Positions 43,391 to 51,467 of a stretch of DNA of 64,000 bases are shown piece after piece (position 1 is the first letter of the stretch; each line of letters begins with the position of its first letter). The stretch spans positions 1 to 64,000 of the forward strand of contig CAITWF010000061.1 in assembly GCA_903896015.1 (NCBI GenBank). Reading direction: 5' to 3'. The notes beneath the pieces are model-generated. The model worked only from the letters and a program-made list of their open reading frames with translations. It was not told the DNA's origin and did not search any database. The translations under genes and the position numbers were made by a program. Source of the stretch: an uncultured Opitutia bacterium. Its GTDB lineage: Bacteria > Verrucomicrobiota > Verrucomicrobiia > Opitutales > Opitutaceae.

Positions 43391-43843
43391 ATGTCCAAAG
43401 TTAATCTCTCCGCTCCCGATCTCACGGCCCATCCGCCGCGCAGCGTCCGCGTCCGCCTCGGCGGCTACGCGCATCTCGCCCGCCTGCTCGACAAGGCGCG
43501 CGCCGAACTCGCCGGCAAAGCCGGTGAATACCACTATAACTGCCCCCTCGATCAGCGCTTTTTCGCGTTCACCGGCATCAGCCCCGAGGAGATGCTCGCC
43601 GAGATCAAGACCGGCAAGACCGACGTACAAATCCTCGAGTGGGTGAACGCCAAGGCGAAGAAGCTCCCTCACGAAATCGTGCTCTGGTCCGCTTGGCTCG
43701 AGCAGAACGGCCCCGGCGGCGCTCCCGGCCACGAGTGGGTCGCCAGCGTGCTCAAGGGTCACAACTCCGCCCGCGATGACATCCGCTCCTTCGCCGACCT
43801 TCTCGATCTCGACGATTATTTGAGCTACGGCGGCAAGGCCTAA
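43391..43843 (+). CDS. DUF5069 domain-containing protein
   Basis: The 150-residue protein matches the DUF5069 pattern known from Verrucomicrobiota and relatives: DLTAHPPRSVRVRLGGYAHLARLLDKARAE and HYNCPLDQRFFAF, with VLEWVN-like and HEIVLWSAWLE segments. No signal or membrane region. A strong terminator follows. Function unknown; it lies just after an FmdB-like gene in the same direction. Confidence 0.8.
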   Translation: MSKVNLSAPDLTAHPPRSVRVRLGGYAHLARLLDKARAELAGKAGEYHYNCPLDQRFFAFTGISPEEMLAEIKTGKTDVQILEWVNAKAKKLPHEIVLWSAWLEQNGPGGAPGHEWVASVLKGHNSARDDIRSFADLLDLDDYLSYGGKA

Positions 43844-43874
43844 GGTCAGCGAGACGCCTCGCTCTCGATTATCC

Positions 43875-43909
43875 AAACGCGGAGCGAAGGCTCCGCGTTT
43901 TTTATTTTT
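43875..43909 (+). terminator. Rho-independent terminator
   Basis: An 11-bp perfect GC-rich stem (43875-43885 with 43890-43900), a GAAG loop, and a T-rich run to 43909 form a strong terminator for the FmdB-like and DUF5069 genes. The minus side has only a short T run, so activity is mainly in the plus direction. Confidence 0.85.
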
Positions 43910-44283
43910 CAAAGCTCGGTATATTTGTCCGCTCGTCCCTTGGCCTTCTCGACGGGATATTTCTGGGCGTTGGCGGCCATCTTCGTTTCGATCGCGGCGG
44001 CCAGGTCGAGACCAGTGATGTTGGCAAACTCGAGCGCGTAGATGACGACGTCGGCAAGTTCGTCTGCGATCTTGCCGCGCTTCGCGGGATCGGTGGCGAC
44101 GGCCTTCGACTGCTCGGGCGTGCTCCAGAGAAAATGCTCCATCAACTCACCTGACTCGGCAGCGAGCGCCATGCTGAGGTTTTTCGGCGAGTGAAACTGT
44201 TCCCAGTCGCGCGCGCGGACAAAGGCGAGCACGCGCGTTTTAAGGTCGGCGATCGTCGTGGCGGAGTCGGTAAGCGTGGCCAT
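43909..44283 (-). CDS. MazG-like nucleotide pyrophosphohydrolase
   Basis: These enzymes hydrolyse nucleoside triphosphates such as dCTP to limit miscoding. The 124-residue product has the MazG fold motif with metal ligands in MALAAESGELMEHF and KIADELADVVIYAL (ExxE and ExxD). It is close to the dCTP pyrophosphatase (RS21-C6-like) branch in length and in the FHSPKNLSMAL region. The start beginning MATLTD gives the compact family length; a longer in-frame reading is unlikely. It lies convergent with the DUF5069 gene. Confidence 0.84.
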   Translation of the reverse strand: MATLTDSATTIADLKTRVLAFVRARDWEQFHSPKNLSMALAAESGELMEHFLWSTPEQSKAVATDPAKRGKIADELADVVIYALEFANITGLDLAAAIETKMAANAQKYPVEKAKGRADKYTEL

Positions 44284-44344
44284 GGCCTCAGCTTGGCACC
44301 GGCACAGTGCCCCGCAATCCCGACCGTATAAAATATTTCGGGCT

Positions 44345-44360
44345 TGGCACGCGGGCTGCA
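44345..44360 (+). promoter_or_regulatory. Candidate sigma-54 promoter (-24/-12)
   Basis: TGGCACG, four bases, then CTGCA: the invariant GG and GC pairs are ten bases apart as required, and all but one of the consensus positions fit (TTGCA expected). It points to the Hsp20 gene. Transcription would start near 44371. Confidence 0.5.
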
Positions 44361-44531
44361 TTTTGAAGGATACCAACCGATTCGATGACCGCGTCCTCCA
44401 AACATCACGTCCGTCGCGCCGGCTCCCGCTTTACGCAGGGCCAGCAGCGTTGTGGCGCGATGCGACCGGTCGTTATTTCCGTTTGGAATAAAACCGGCGC
44501 GGGCAACCAGAACTAAACCTCTCCTTCCAAG

Positions 44532-44588
44532 GAAGCGTTTAGCCCTCTGAAAGCCCGGCGGTCACCAAACCACCGAGGGAAACGCTTC
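44532..44588 (+). promoter_or_regulatory. Structured RNA leader of the Hsp20 gene
   Basis: The left arm GAAGCGTTT plus CCCTC pairs with the right arm GAGGG plus AAACGCTTC, apart from a two-base AG bulge, giving about 14 pairs around a 27-base loop that could fold further. A T-rich run follows and the start codon is 16 bases after the stem. Candidate RNA thermosensor or attenuator. Confidence 0.42.
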
Positions 44589-44604
44589 TGTCTTTTTTCC
44601 TCCC

Positions 44605-44997
44605 ATGCATACGATCATCAGTCCCCTCCCGAATCGCACTCGCAGCCCCGCCACGGAGCCGGCGTCCCACAACGCCTTCCGTCAGCCCAACTACGACTGC
44701 CAGGAGCAACGCGACGCGATGAAGCTTACCGTCTATGTCCCCGGCGTCGAAGCCGTAGGGGTGGACATTGAGGCTCGCGGCGCCGATCTGACAATCACGG
44801 CGCGCAAAGCCCACCTAGTCCGCGTCAATTGGCAGGCACTCCATCTCGAAAGCGCGCAGCGCGACTACCGGTTGAAGCTGCGGCTGGGAGCGGGCTTCGA
44901 TTACGCCTCGATGGATGCCGAAATCCGGCAAGGTGTGCTGACAATCACGCTACCTAAACGCAACGTCTCGGCCGGCCACCTGCGCCGCGTCGCGTAG
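44605..44997 (+). CDS. Hsp20/alpha-crystallin family protein
   Basis: Small heat-shock proteins hold unfolded proteins. The 130-residue product has a variable N-terminus of about 35 residues and an alpha-crystallin domain with MKLTVYVPGVEAVGVDIEAR, LTITARKA and the C-terminal beta strand motif GVLTITLPKR (the A-x-x-x-N-G-V-L-type motif here reads AEIRQGVLTITLPK). It is divergent to the MazG-like gene with a long leader. The 14-bp hairpin in this leader and the sigma-54-like promoter suggest stress control. Confidence 0.8.
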   Translation: MHTIISPLPNRTRSPATEPASHNAFRQPNYDCQEQRDAMKLTVYVPGVEAVGVDIEARGADLTITARKAHLVRVNWQALHLESAQRDYRLKLRLGAGFDYASMDAEIRQGVLTITLPKRNVSAGHLRRVA

Positions 44998-45197
44998 TGC
45001 AAACTTTCACCCGGCCGCCAGCGGCCCGCGTGAGCGAGGCAAACTTGCCAAATCAAGTCAGCCCAACTCAAGGCCACCGCTGCGGCCCGGGGAATTATTT
45101 TAAGGCCCACTTTAATCGCGGACCACGCGATGTGCGGACGTTTTAAGGGAACATAAAGCGTTCATTCCCGCGCTGGCTGGATGCCTTCGAGCACAGC

Positions 45198-46409
45198 TCA
45201 GGCGGCGGCTTTTTTCTTTCGTGTCACTAGCAGGAGGAGAAAGATGACCGCGAGAATCGAAGGCAGGATGGCCGTCTTCCCGAGGGCTTCGAGGCCGGCC
45301 GCAGCCTGAATCGCCATTGGGGCCTGGGCCACATCGGCACCCGCCGGCAGGCGGGACTGAATGCCGTTGTCATAGAATTTGCCGACCAGCGGAAGTATGA
45401 AGCTAGCACTCAACATGCCGGCACCACCCATGATGGCGAGACCGAGCGCCCCGGTGTTCGGAAAGTTTTCGCTCACATAGCCCAGCATGGTCGGCCAGAA
45501 AAAACACACGCCCAGCGCAAACACCGTGGCCGCACCGAAAAGCATGACGCCTGTCGCATGGCTCATAGCGTAAAGCCCCAGTGCGCTCAACACGGCGCTC
45601 AGCACCAGCATACCCATCGGGGACAGCCGGTGCACAAACGCCCCCGCAAACTGGCGGCCGACCGCTTGCAGGCCCGTGATCCAGACCAACACCAGCACAC
45701 CGGAAACGCCGGCGTTGGTCATGATGTTGGGAATCCAATTTTCCGGGCCAAACTCCGTCGCCGCCGTGATCAACATACAGACGACCATGATGAGGAAAAC
45801 CGGATTGAAGCAGGCCGCAAACATGGTGCCGGTGGAAACACCCTGCTGGACCCGTTCGGTCCGCGGAAAAGTCTGGCCCAAAAACATCAGCCCATAAATT
45901 GCCAGCGGGACCAGCATGCAGGCGAACTGGATTTGCCAGCCGAGATTGGCCGCGCCCATGAAATAAGATAGCAAGCCGCCGATCACAAGACCGCCCGGAA
46001 ACCAAACATGGAAAAGATTTAGCTTGGTCGTCTTATCGTTGGGAAAAAGTGTCGTGATGAGAGGATTGCAGGCCGCCTCGACCGAACCATTTGAAATGCC
46101 AAAGATCAGAGTTCCAAGGTAGAGCGACAGATAATTCCATGCAAAAATCGTAAGCACGATGCCTACGAGGTGTCCGAAGAACGCAACGGCCAAAATCCGT
46201 CCCATCCCAATCGTATCGCACAAAGGGCCGCCAAAAATCATCGCGAGGGTGAACCCCCAAAAGGCTGCTCCTCCGACCCAGCCCACTTGTTCATTGGACA
46301 AGTGAAATTGCGTGGACCACGCGCCCGCAGCCGCGCCTCTAAGGGCAAAGCTCATAGCGGTGACAATTAAGGCGATGCGGCTCGCAGTGAAAAGACGGGA
46401 GGGATTCAT
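45198..46409 (-). CDS. MFS transporter
   Basis: The 403-residue membrane protein has twelve predicted helices in two halves and a major facilitator signature after helix 2 (GGPLCDTIGMGRILA). The general pattern (SNGSVEAACNPLITTLFPNDKT) is that of sugar-type FHS/fucose-permease-like transporters, but the substrate is unclear. A dyad with arms TTCGGA and TCCGAA lies 16 bases before the start. It is convergent with Hsp20. No enzyme partner is adjacent. Confidence 0.83.
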   Translation of the reverse strand: MNPSRLFTASRIALIVTAMSFALRGAAAGAWSTQFHLSNEQVGWVGGAAFWGFTLAMIFGGPLCDTIGMGRILAVAFFGHLVGIVLTIFAWNYLSLYLGTLIFGISNGSVEAACNPLITTLFPNDKTTKLNLFHVWFPGGLVIGGLLSYFMGAANLGWQIQFACMLVPLAIYGLMFLGQTFPRTERVQQGVSTGTMFAACFNPVFLIMVVCMLITAATEFGPENWIPNIMTNAGVSGVLVLVWITGLQAVGRQFAGAFVHRLSPMGMLVLSAVLSALGLYAMSHATGVMLFGAATVFALGVCFFWPTMLGYVSENFPNTGALGLAIMGGAGMLSASFILPLVGKFYDNGIQSRLPAGADVAQAPMAIQAAAGLEALGKTAILPSILAVIFLLLLVTRKKKAAA

Positions 46410-46424
46410 CAGGGGTTGGGATTT

Positions 46425-46439
46425 TTCGGACGTTCCGAA
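46425..46439. promoter_or_regulatory. Dyad operator candidate upstream of the MFS gene
   Basis: TTCGGA, CGT, TCCGAA forms a perfect six-base dyad 16 bases upstream of the MFS start codon. A second, imperfect dyad (AAACGG and CCGTTT, 46455-46474) lies a little further up. Together they look like binding sites for a repressor encoded elsewhere. Confidence 0.4.
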
Positions 46440-46606
46440 GAGTCAGGGAAGGGGAAACGGACCGTCCGCCGTTTTACGGGCGCGCGGTCGCGGCGCAAGG
46501 GGCGATTTGCGGATGGCGCAAAATTATTAGTATCCCACCGATAAATTCCTCAACCCATCGGCGCCAAGAGCCGATGAAAGCCCATTGTCCCGTTGGCGTT
46601 TCCCCA

Positions 46607-46807
46607 ATGAACTACCCCTTCCATCAATTCCGGCTCCAACCCGCGCCGATGCTGCGTGACGGCCAACTCGTTCGCGTGGTTCCGCGCACCGAGGTGCAGT
46701 GGGGCGGACCCATCTTTCGCGCGCCTGCGCTGCCCACTCCGCATCAGATCGGCAGCGACGTGCCGTTTTTCGTGAATTTCCGCTCAAAACCGCGCGCTGC
46801 GCAGTGA
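46607..46807 (+). CDS. Microprotein, paralogue A
   Basis: The 66-residue protein has no recognised family. It shares LVRVVPRTEVQWGGPIFRAPAL with the next small gene (LVRVLSREDVLWNRPVFKAPPL there), a clear sign that both are real and related. The region is Pro-rich with no membrane segment. An upstream ATG at 46574 is possible. The conserved Trp and Pro residues suggest a small binding module. Confidence 0.55.
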   Translation: MNYPFHQFRLQPAPMLRDGQLVRVVPRTEVQWGGPIFRAPALPTPHQIGSDVPFFVNFRSKPRAAQ

Positions 46808-46868
46808 CACCTTTTTTTCCACAAAAAAGTCCGGCACCTTTTTGTCACCGCTAGGTCAATCTTGCCCC

Positions 46869-47063
46869 ATGCATTTGCCGCCGCCCTTTGTTCGTCCGCA
46901 ACCCGCCACTGAGCCCGCTGCTCTGGTGCGCGTGTTATCGCGCGAAGATGTGCTGTGGAATCGCCCGGTATTCAAAGCACCGCCTCTTGTTGTGCGGACG
47001 CCAGCGCTCGATGCGCGGGCGTTTGCGAGCACACTATCTCCGGTGGTTTCACGAAGCGCCTAA
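46869..47063 (+). CDS. Microprotein, paralogue B
   Basis: The 64-residue protein repeats the LVRV-x2-R-x2-V-x-W-x2-P-x-F-x-AP-L pattern of the gene before it, but the rest is different. The ATG was chosen over an in-frame TTG 27 bases upstream. The 61 bases between the two genes are T- and A-rich with short repeats of CACCTTTTT. Function unknown. Confidence 0.55.
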   Translation: MHLPPPFVRPQPATEPAALVRVLSREDVLWNRPVFKAPPLVVRTPALDARAFASTLSPVVSRSA

Positions 47064-47218
47064 GCGCTCGAGAGGCGTCCGCGAGCCTCGGGTTAGTTTT
47101 GTGTCCGCGGCCGCTGAGTCCGCTTGCGCGCGCCAAAATGCCGCCTCAATCTGCGGTTGCATGCAACCCGCCCTCGCCTTCTTTCGCATGATGCCTTGCG
47201 CTAGCCGTTAACCTGTCC

Positions 47219-49084
47219 ATGCCTGCCGCTGCTCCGTCCACGCCCCCCGCGGCGCCGTCCGCGCCCCGGCCGCTGCGTTCCCGCGATCATCCGATCGAGA
47301 TGAGGGTGCGCATCGAGTTTGTCCGCATGGCCTATCAAGAGGTGCCAGTCACCGCAGGCCTGAGCATCGCGACCGCACTCGTTTATACCGTTGCCCTCAG
47401 CGTGCTGGGTTTCTCACTGCGCGCTTGGATTTGGTTTGGCGTCATGGTGGCGATCATCGGCACCCAACTCGGACTGGCCGCAGCGTTTCGCCGCGCCCAG
47501 CCCGGCCCGGCGCAAAGCCCACGCTGGGGCCTGCGCTTCGTCGCCTCGACCACAGTGGTCGCAGTCGCGTTTGGCGCCCTGTCGTGGGTCTTCCCGATCC
47601 TCACGGTCGCGCCGTATAGCTGCGCCCACCTCCTCGTGCTCGCGGGGATTTCCACGATCTCCGCCCATGCGCTGCTGCCCATGCGCAAGGGCAGTCTCGT
47701 CTACCTGATTGCGCTGATGGCCCCCGTCGCCATGCGCTTCTTCGCCGACGCCAATCTCGTTGGGGTAAACCTCGGCCTGTGCGTGGTCATTTACATCGGC
47801 TTCGCCTCCTTCACGAACCTGCGCAGCAATCGCACACTCTCCAACGCACTCGTCATGAGTTTCGAGCGGGAGGAACTCGCCGACCAGCTCGCAGCCGAAA
47901 ACAACCGCCGCGTCGCCCGCGAAAACGAACTCCAAGAAGCGACGCAAAAGGCCGAGTCCGCCAACCGCGCCAAGGACGACTTCATTGCAACCATCTCGCA
48001 CGAAATCCGCACGCCCATGAACGGCGTTCTCGGCATGCTCCGCGTCGTGCGCGACACCGAGCTCTCCCCCGAGCAGCGCAGCTACCTGCGCACGGCGTCC
48101 GACTCCGCTGAATCTCTCCTGCTGCTTCTCAACGACGTCCTCGACTTCTCCAAGATCGAGGCCGGCCGACTGGAGCTTGAGCGCGCACCCTTCCCGCCCG
48201 CGACCGTCACGAAAAGCATCGTCGATCTGTTGCACGCCCGCGCCCGCGACAAGGGCCTTCAACTCGATCTCAAGCTCGGCGACAATCTCCCCGGCGTCAT
48301 CATCGGCGACTCCGGTCGCATCCGCCAGGTGCTCGTCAACCTCATCGGCAACGCGATCAAATTCACCGAAAAGGGCAAGGTCGAGCTCGCCGTCAACTGC
48401 GTCGAGCGCACCGATGCGAAAGCTGTCCTCCATTTCGTCGTGACCGACACCGGCATCGGCATCGACTCCGCCGCGCTCAGCCGACTCTTCAAACCGTTCA
48501 CGCAAGCCGACAGCTCGATGAACCGCCGCTACGGCGGGACCGGCCTCGGTCTCGTCATCTCAATGCGGCTCGCGCAGGCGATGGGCGGCATCATCCAAGT
48601 ACAAAGCACGCCCGGCCGCGGCTCAAAGTTCCAGCTCGTCCTCCCTTGCCCGCTGCCTGAGGCCTCCTCCGCCGCGCAACCCGTTGAGGCGCCGCGCTTC
48701 GTCGTACCGAATCTCACCGGCCGCGTGCTCGTCGTCGAAGACGATTCCGTCAACCGCCAGGTCATCGATCTCTTCCTCAAAAAAATCGGCCTCATCTGCA
48801 CGTTCGCCGAAGACGGCGAAGCCGCGATCGCCAAGGCGACCGGCAGCGAGTGGGATCTCGTGCTCATGGATTGCCAGCTCCCAGGCATCGACGGCCTTGA
48901 GGCCACGCGCCAAATCCGGAAAACGCTCGGCGAAAAAAAGCTCACCATCATCGCACTCACTGCCAATGCGAGCACGCAAGTGCGCGAAAACTGCCTCGCC
49001 GCCGGCATGAACGATTTCCTGAGCAAGCCTGTCCGTTTCGAGCTACTCTGCGCCGTCCTCGCGAAGCACCTGCCGGCGGCCTAA
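47219..49084 (+). CDS. Hybrid sensor histidine kinase with receiver domain
   Basis: The 621-residue membrane kinase has about six transmembrane helices in residues 45-200 in three pairs, a coiled coil, and a kinase core with His261 in [13 protein letters not shown]-box [13 protein letters not shown]1 VTDTGIGI and G2 [11 protein letters not shown]-terminal receiver ([13 protein letters not shown]) has phospho-acceptor Asp551 in LMDCQLPG and Lys in LSKPV. All catalytic features are intact. No response regulator gene is adjacent, so the phosphate must leave to an Hpt or partner encoded elsewhere. Confidence 0.87.
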   Translation: MPAAAPSTPPAAPSAPRPLRSRDHPIEMRVRIEFVRMAYQEVPVTAGLSIATALVYTVALSVLGFSLRAWIWFGVMVAIIGTQLGLAAAFRRAQPGPAQSPRWGLRFVASTTVVAVAFGALSWVFPILTVAPYSCAHLLVLAGISTISAHALLPMRKGSLVYLIALMAPVAMRFFADANLVGVNLGLCVVIYIGFASFTNLRSNRTLSNALVMSFEREELADQLAAENNRRVARENELQEATQKAESANRAKDDFIATISHEIRTPMNGVLGMLRVVRDTELSPEQRSYLRTASDSAESLLLLLNDVLDFSKIEAGRLELERAPFPPATVTKSIVDLLHARARDKGLQLDLKLGDNLPGVIIGDSGRIRQVLVNLIGNAIKFTEKGKVELAVNCVERTDAKAVLHFVVTDTGIGIDSAALSRLFKPFTQADSSMNRRYGGTGLGLVISMRLAQAMGGIIQVQSTPGRGSKFQLVLPCPLPEASSAAQPVEAPRFVVPNLTGRVLVVEDDSVNRQVIDLFLKKIGLICTFAEDGEAAIAKATGSEWDLVLMDCQLPGIDGLEATRQIRKTLGEKKLTIIALTANASTQVRENCLAAGMNDFLSKPVRFELLCAVLAKHLPAA

Positions 49085-49088
49085 TTGA

Positions 49089-51299
49089 TTAGTGCGCCGG
49101 CGCCATGAGCCGCCACCTGCACTGGTCGGCAAGCGTCCCAGCCACAGCACGGATTTTGTTTTCTCCGGGTGCGAGCGTGACGTTTGGCCAGCGGAAAATC
49201 TTGTCTGTGCCCGTCTGCTTGCCGAGCGATCGATCATTCACGAACAGCTCCACCTCGGGCGCGTTGGAATAGATTTTTACCGTCGTCGTCGCCTCCGTGC
49301 GATCGACGAAGCGCCGGCTGGTGATGTAGAGCACCGGCTCGGTGCTCCAACTGGCCTTGTAAAAATAAAACGCGTCCTTACGCGTCTTACGATCGAAAGT
49401 GACGAGGCCCTTGTCGTTGCGCCCCGGTTGATCGCCTTCGTCGCGACCATCGGATGCGAAGTCGAACATGTTCCAAATGAACTTGCCCCAGACGTAGGGG
49501 CGCGCGGACAGGACCTTCCACGCCCCCTCGTGATAGTAGGCCTGGTATTCCTCCGGATGCTGCTTCGCGAATGCCACGCGGCGCATGCCCTCCATCGGCG
49601 TGCGCTTGTAGCCCTCGCCACCGTAGTTTGCCGCCTCGTGCTGCGTGATCGCGCCGCCCGCGCCATATTCGCTGACACCGATCCGCTGCGCCGGGTTGCG
49701 ACGATGCAGGCTGTCAAAGAATTCCGCGTTATCCTCCGGCTCGCCGTAATACCAGCCGTAGTATTTGTTGAACGCCGTCACGTCCGTATACCAGCGCTGA
49801 GGTTCACCTTTCAGATCGACAGGCGGCTGGCCGGGCAGCGCCAGATGCACGTCACTCTCCGAGTGAAACGAGGCGTAGGTAGTGAGCCGCGTGGGATCTT
49901 CGGCCCGCGCGAGCGCGTGGAGCGCCTGAATCTGCCGCTCCTGCACTGGGCCGTTTTTGGCGACGCCCTCCGCGAAGCCCATGCCGAGATCGAAAGTCTC
50001 GTTGCCGCAGCCCCAAAAAAAGATCGCGGGATGATTGTAGTTTTGGCGGATGAGTTCGCGCATCTGCTGAAGCACGTTGTTGAAAAACACCTCCGTCGGC
50101 GCGGCCTCGTCGACAAACGGGATCTCCGCCCACAGCGCGATCCCGCGCTCGTCCGCCAGGCGATACCACGTCTGCGACTGTTGATAGTGCGCCACGCGCA
50201 CCGAGGTACAGCCCATCTCGCAGATGAGATCCATGTCTTCGCGCTCGTCGGCGGCCCCGATCGCCCAGCCCTTGTCGAGGCGGTCCTGATGGCGGCTCGC
50301 GCCATGGAGATCGAGATAGTGGCCGTTCAGGAAGAACCCCTCGTTTGGATCGACGCGGAAGAAACGCAGCCCGAGCGGCTGTTCAACACGATCATGCACC
50401 ACACCACCCGCACTGACTTCGACCTGCGCGGTGTAACGATACGGATCGGCGCGGCCGTTCCACAAATGCGGTGATGTGATTGTGAGCGGAAGCGTGACTT
50501 CGCCCGTGCCGCCCGCCACGAGGGCAGCGGTCGCGGTTTGTTCGGATACGAGTCTACCGCCCGCATCGATCACGGCGACACGCACCGACACGTCGGCGGG
50601 CTGGGCTTCGTGATTCGCCAACTTGACGCGCGCCGCAACGTCGGCGCGCTCCGTGGTGACGTTCGACTGCGCGAGATAAACCCCGGGCGACGCAGAGTCC
50701 ATCGTCTCGACTTGGATTGGATCGGTCACCAACAGCGAAACGTCGCGATAGAGGCCACCAAAAAATGTGAAGTCACCCGAGTGCGGAGCGATACCGTTGT
50801 CCTCGTTGTTCACCTTCACGGCGAGAACGTTGTCACCGTCGCGCTTGAGCGCACGGGTGACATCGAAGCGGAAACGCGCATGGCCACCGAGATGAGTGCC
50901 GATGAACTGGCCGTTGAGAAACACGTCGGCGCGCCGGTTGGCCGCATCGAACTGGAGGTAAACCTGCCTCCCCGCCCACGCCGGATCGGAGGCAATCGTG
51001 CGACGATACCAGCTGGAGCCGCGCTTGTAATCGCCCCCTTTCATGATGTTCGCCGGGCCGGCGGCGGATGACTTGACGCCATCCTGACCGTCGAGGGCAT
51101 TCCACGTGTGCGGTGTCGAGACGGTGGACCACGCCGAGGCATCGAAGCCGGCGGCTTCGGCACCGGGCGTTTCACCGAAGTGAAATCGCCAGCCTGCATT
51201 CAGGCTGACTTCCGTGCGTGGAGCGGCGGCAAGATTTAAGCTTGAGGCACGAGCTGCGGCGAGCCCGGCAAGAATAATCCAGCGGGAGATGAGGTTCAT
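49089..51299 (-). CDS. Glycoside hydrolase family 2 beta-galactosidase-like protein
   Basis: GH2 enzymes release beta-linked galactose or related sugars. The 736-residue protein has a signal peptide, a sugar-binding jelly-roll domain (about 30-190), an Ig-like domain (200-310) and a TIM barrel with acid/base Glu434 in WGCGNE and nucleophile Glu544 in VSEYGAGG. A C-terminal Ig-like domain follows the barrel (DUF4982-like in pattern). It should act in the periplasm. The TonB receptor gene upstream ends in a strong terminator, so the two are probably not in one transcript, but both probably serve the same glycan. Confidence 0.88.
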   Translation of the reverse strand: MNLISRWIILAGLAAARASSLNLAAAPRTEVSLNAGWRFHFGETPGAEAAGFDASAWSTVSTPHTWNALDGQDGVKSSAAGPANIMKGGDYKRGSSWYRRTIASDPAWAGRQVYLQFDAANRRADVFLNGQFIGTHLGGHARFRFDVTRALKRDGDNVLAVKVNNEDNGIAPHSGDFTFFGGLYRDVSLLVTDPIQVETMDSASPGVYLAQSNVTTERADVAARVKLANHEAQPADVSVRVAVIDAGGRLVSEQTATAALVAGGTGEVTLPLTITSPHLWNGRADPYRYTAQVEVSAGGVVHDRVEQPLGLRFFRVDPNEGFFLNGHYLDLHGASRHQDRLDKGWAIGAADEREDMDLICEMGCTSVRVAHYQQSQTWYRLADERGIALWAEIPFVDEAAPTEVFFNNVLQQMRELIRQNYNHPAIFFWGCGNETFDLGMGFAEGVAKNGPVQERQIQALHALARAEDPTRLTTYASFHSESDVHLALPGQPPVDLKGEPQRWYTDVTAFNKYYGWYYGEPEDNAEFFDSLHRRNPAQRIGVSEYGAGGAITQHEAANYGGEGYKRTPMEGMRRVAFAKQHPEEYQAYYHEGAWKVLSARPYVWGKFIWNMFDFASDGRDEGDQPGRNDKGLVTFDRKTRKDAFYFYKASWSTEPVLYITSRRFVDRTEATTTVKIYSNAPEVELFVNDRSLGKQTGTDKIFRWPNVTLAPGENKIRAVAGTLADQCRWRLMAPAH

Positions 51300-51415
51300 G
51301 GAGACGCGGGGTTAAGCTAATTTCCATCGCGGCACGACGGGGCAAAGCGCGCGACTGCCGAGGTTTTTCTATCGTGGTTGGAGCGGCGCAGGGCTGACCT
51401 CCGCCCCATCGGGGC

Positions 51416-51450
51416 AAAAAAAGGGGCGGGCCGTAAACGGACCCGCCCCT
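51416..51450 (-). terminator. Rho-independent terminator of the TonB receptor gene
   Basis: On the minus strand a GGGGCGGG stem (51443-51450 with 51423-51430, extended by further pairs) is followed by seven T residues (51416-51422). It lies just after the receptor gene's stop codon. Confidence 0.85.
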
Positions 51451-51467
51451 CGAACGGGAAGTCGCGA

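Larger units (their letters stand above)
44284..44604. other. Long leader region upstream of the Hsp20 gene
   Basis: These 321 bases contain no convincing gene. They hold a strong match to a sigma-54 promoter, a TATAAA-containing AT-rich segment just before it, and a long hairpin ending shortly before the Hsp20 start. Together these suggest a regulated transcript with an untranslated leader of roughly 230 bases. Confidence 0.55.

Noticed and set aside
46804-46849. Terminator or operator between the two microprotein genes
   Set aside because: Only short GTGACA and TGTCAC arms far apart with T runs inside; too weak to call.
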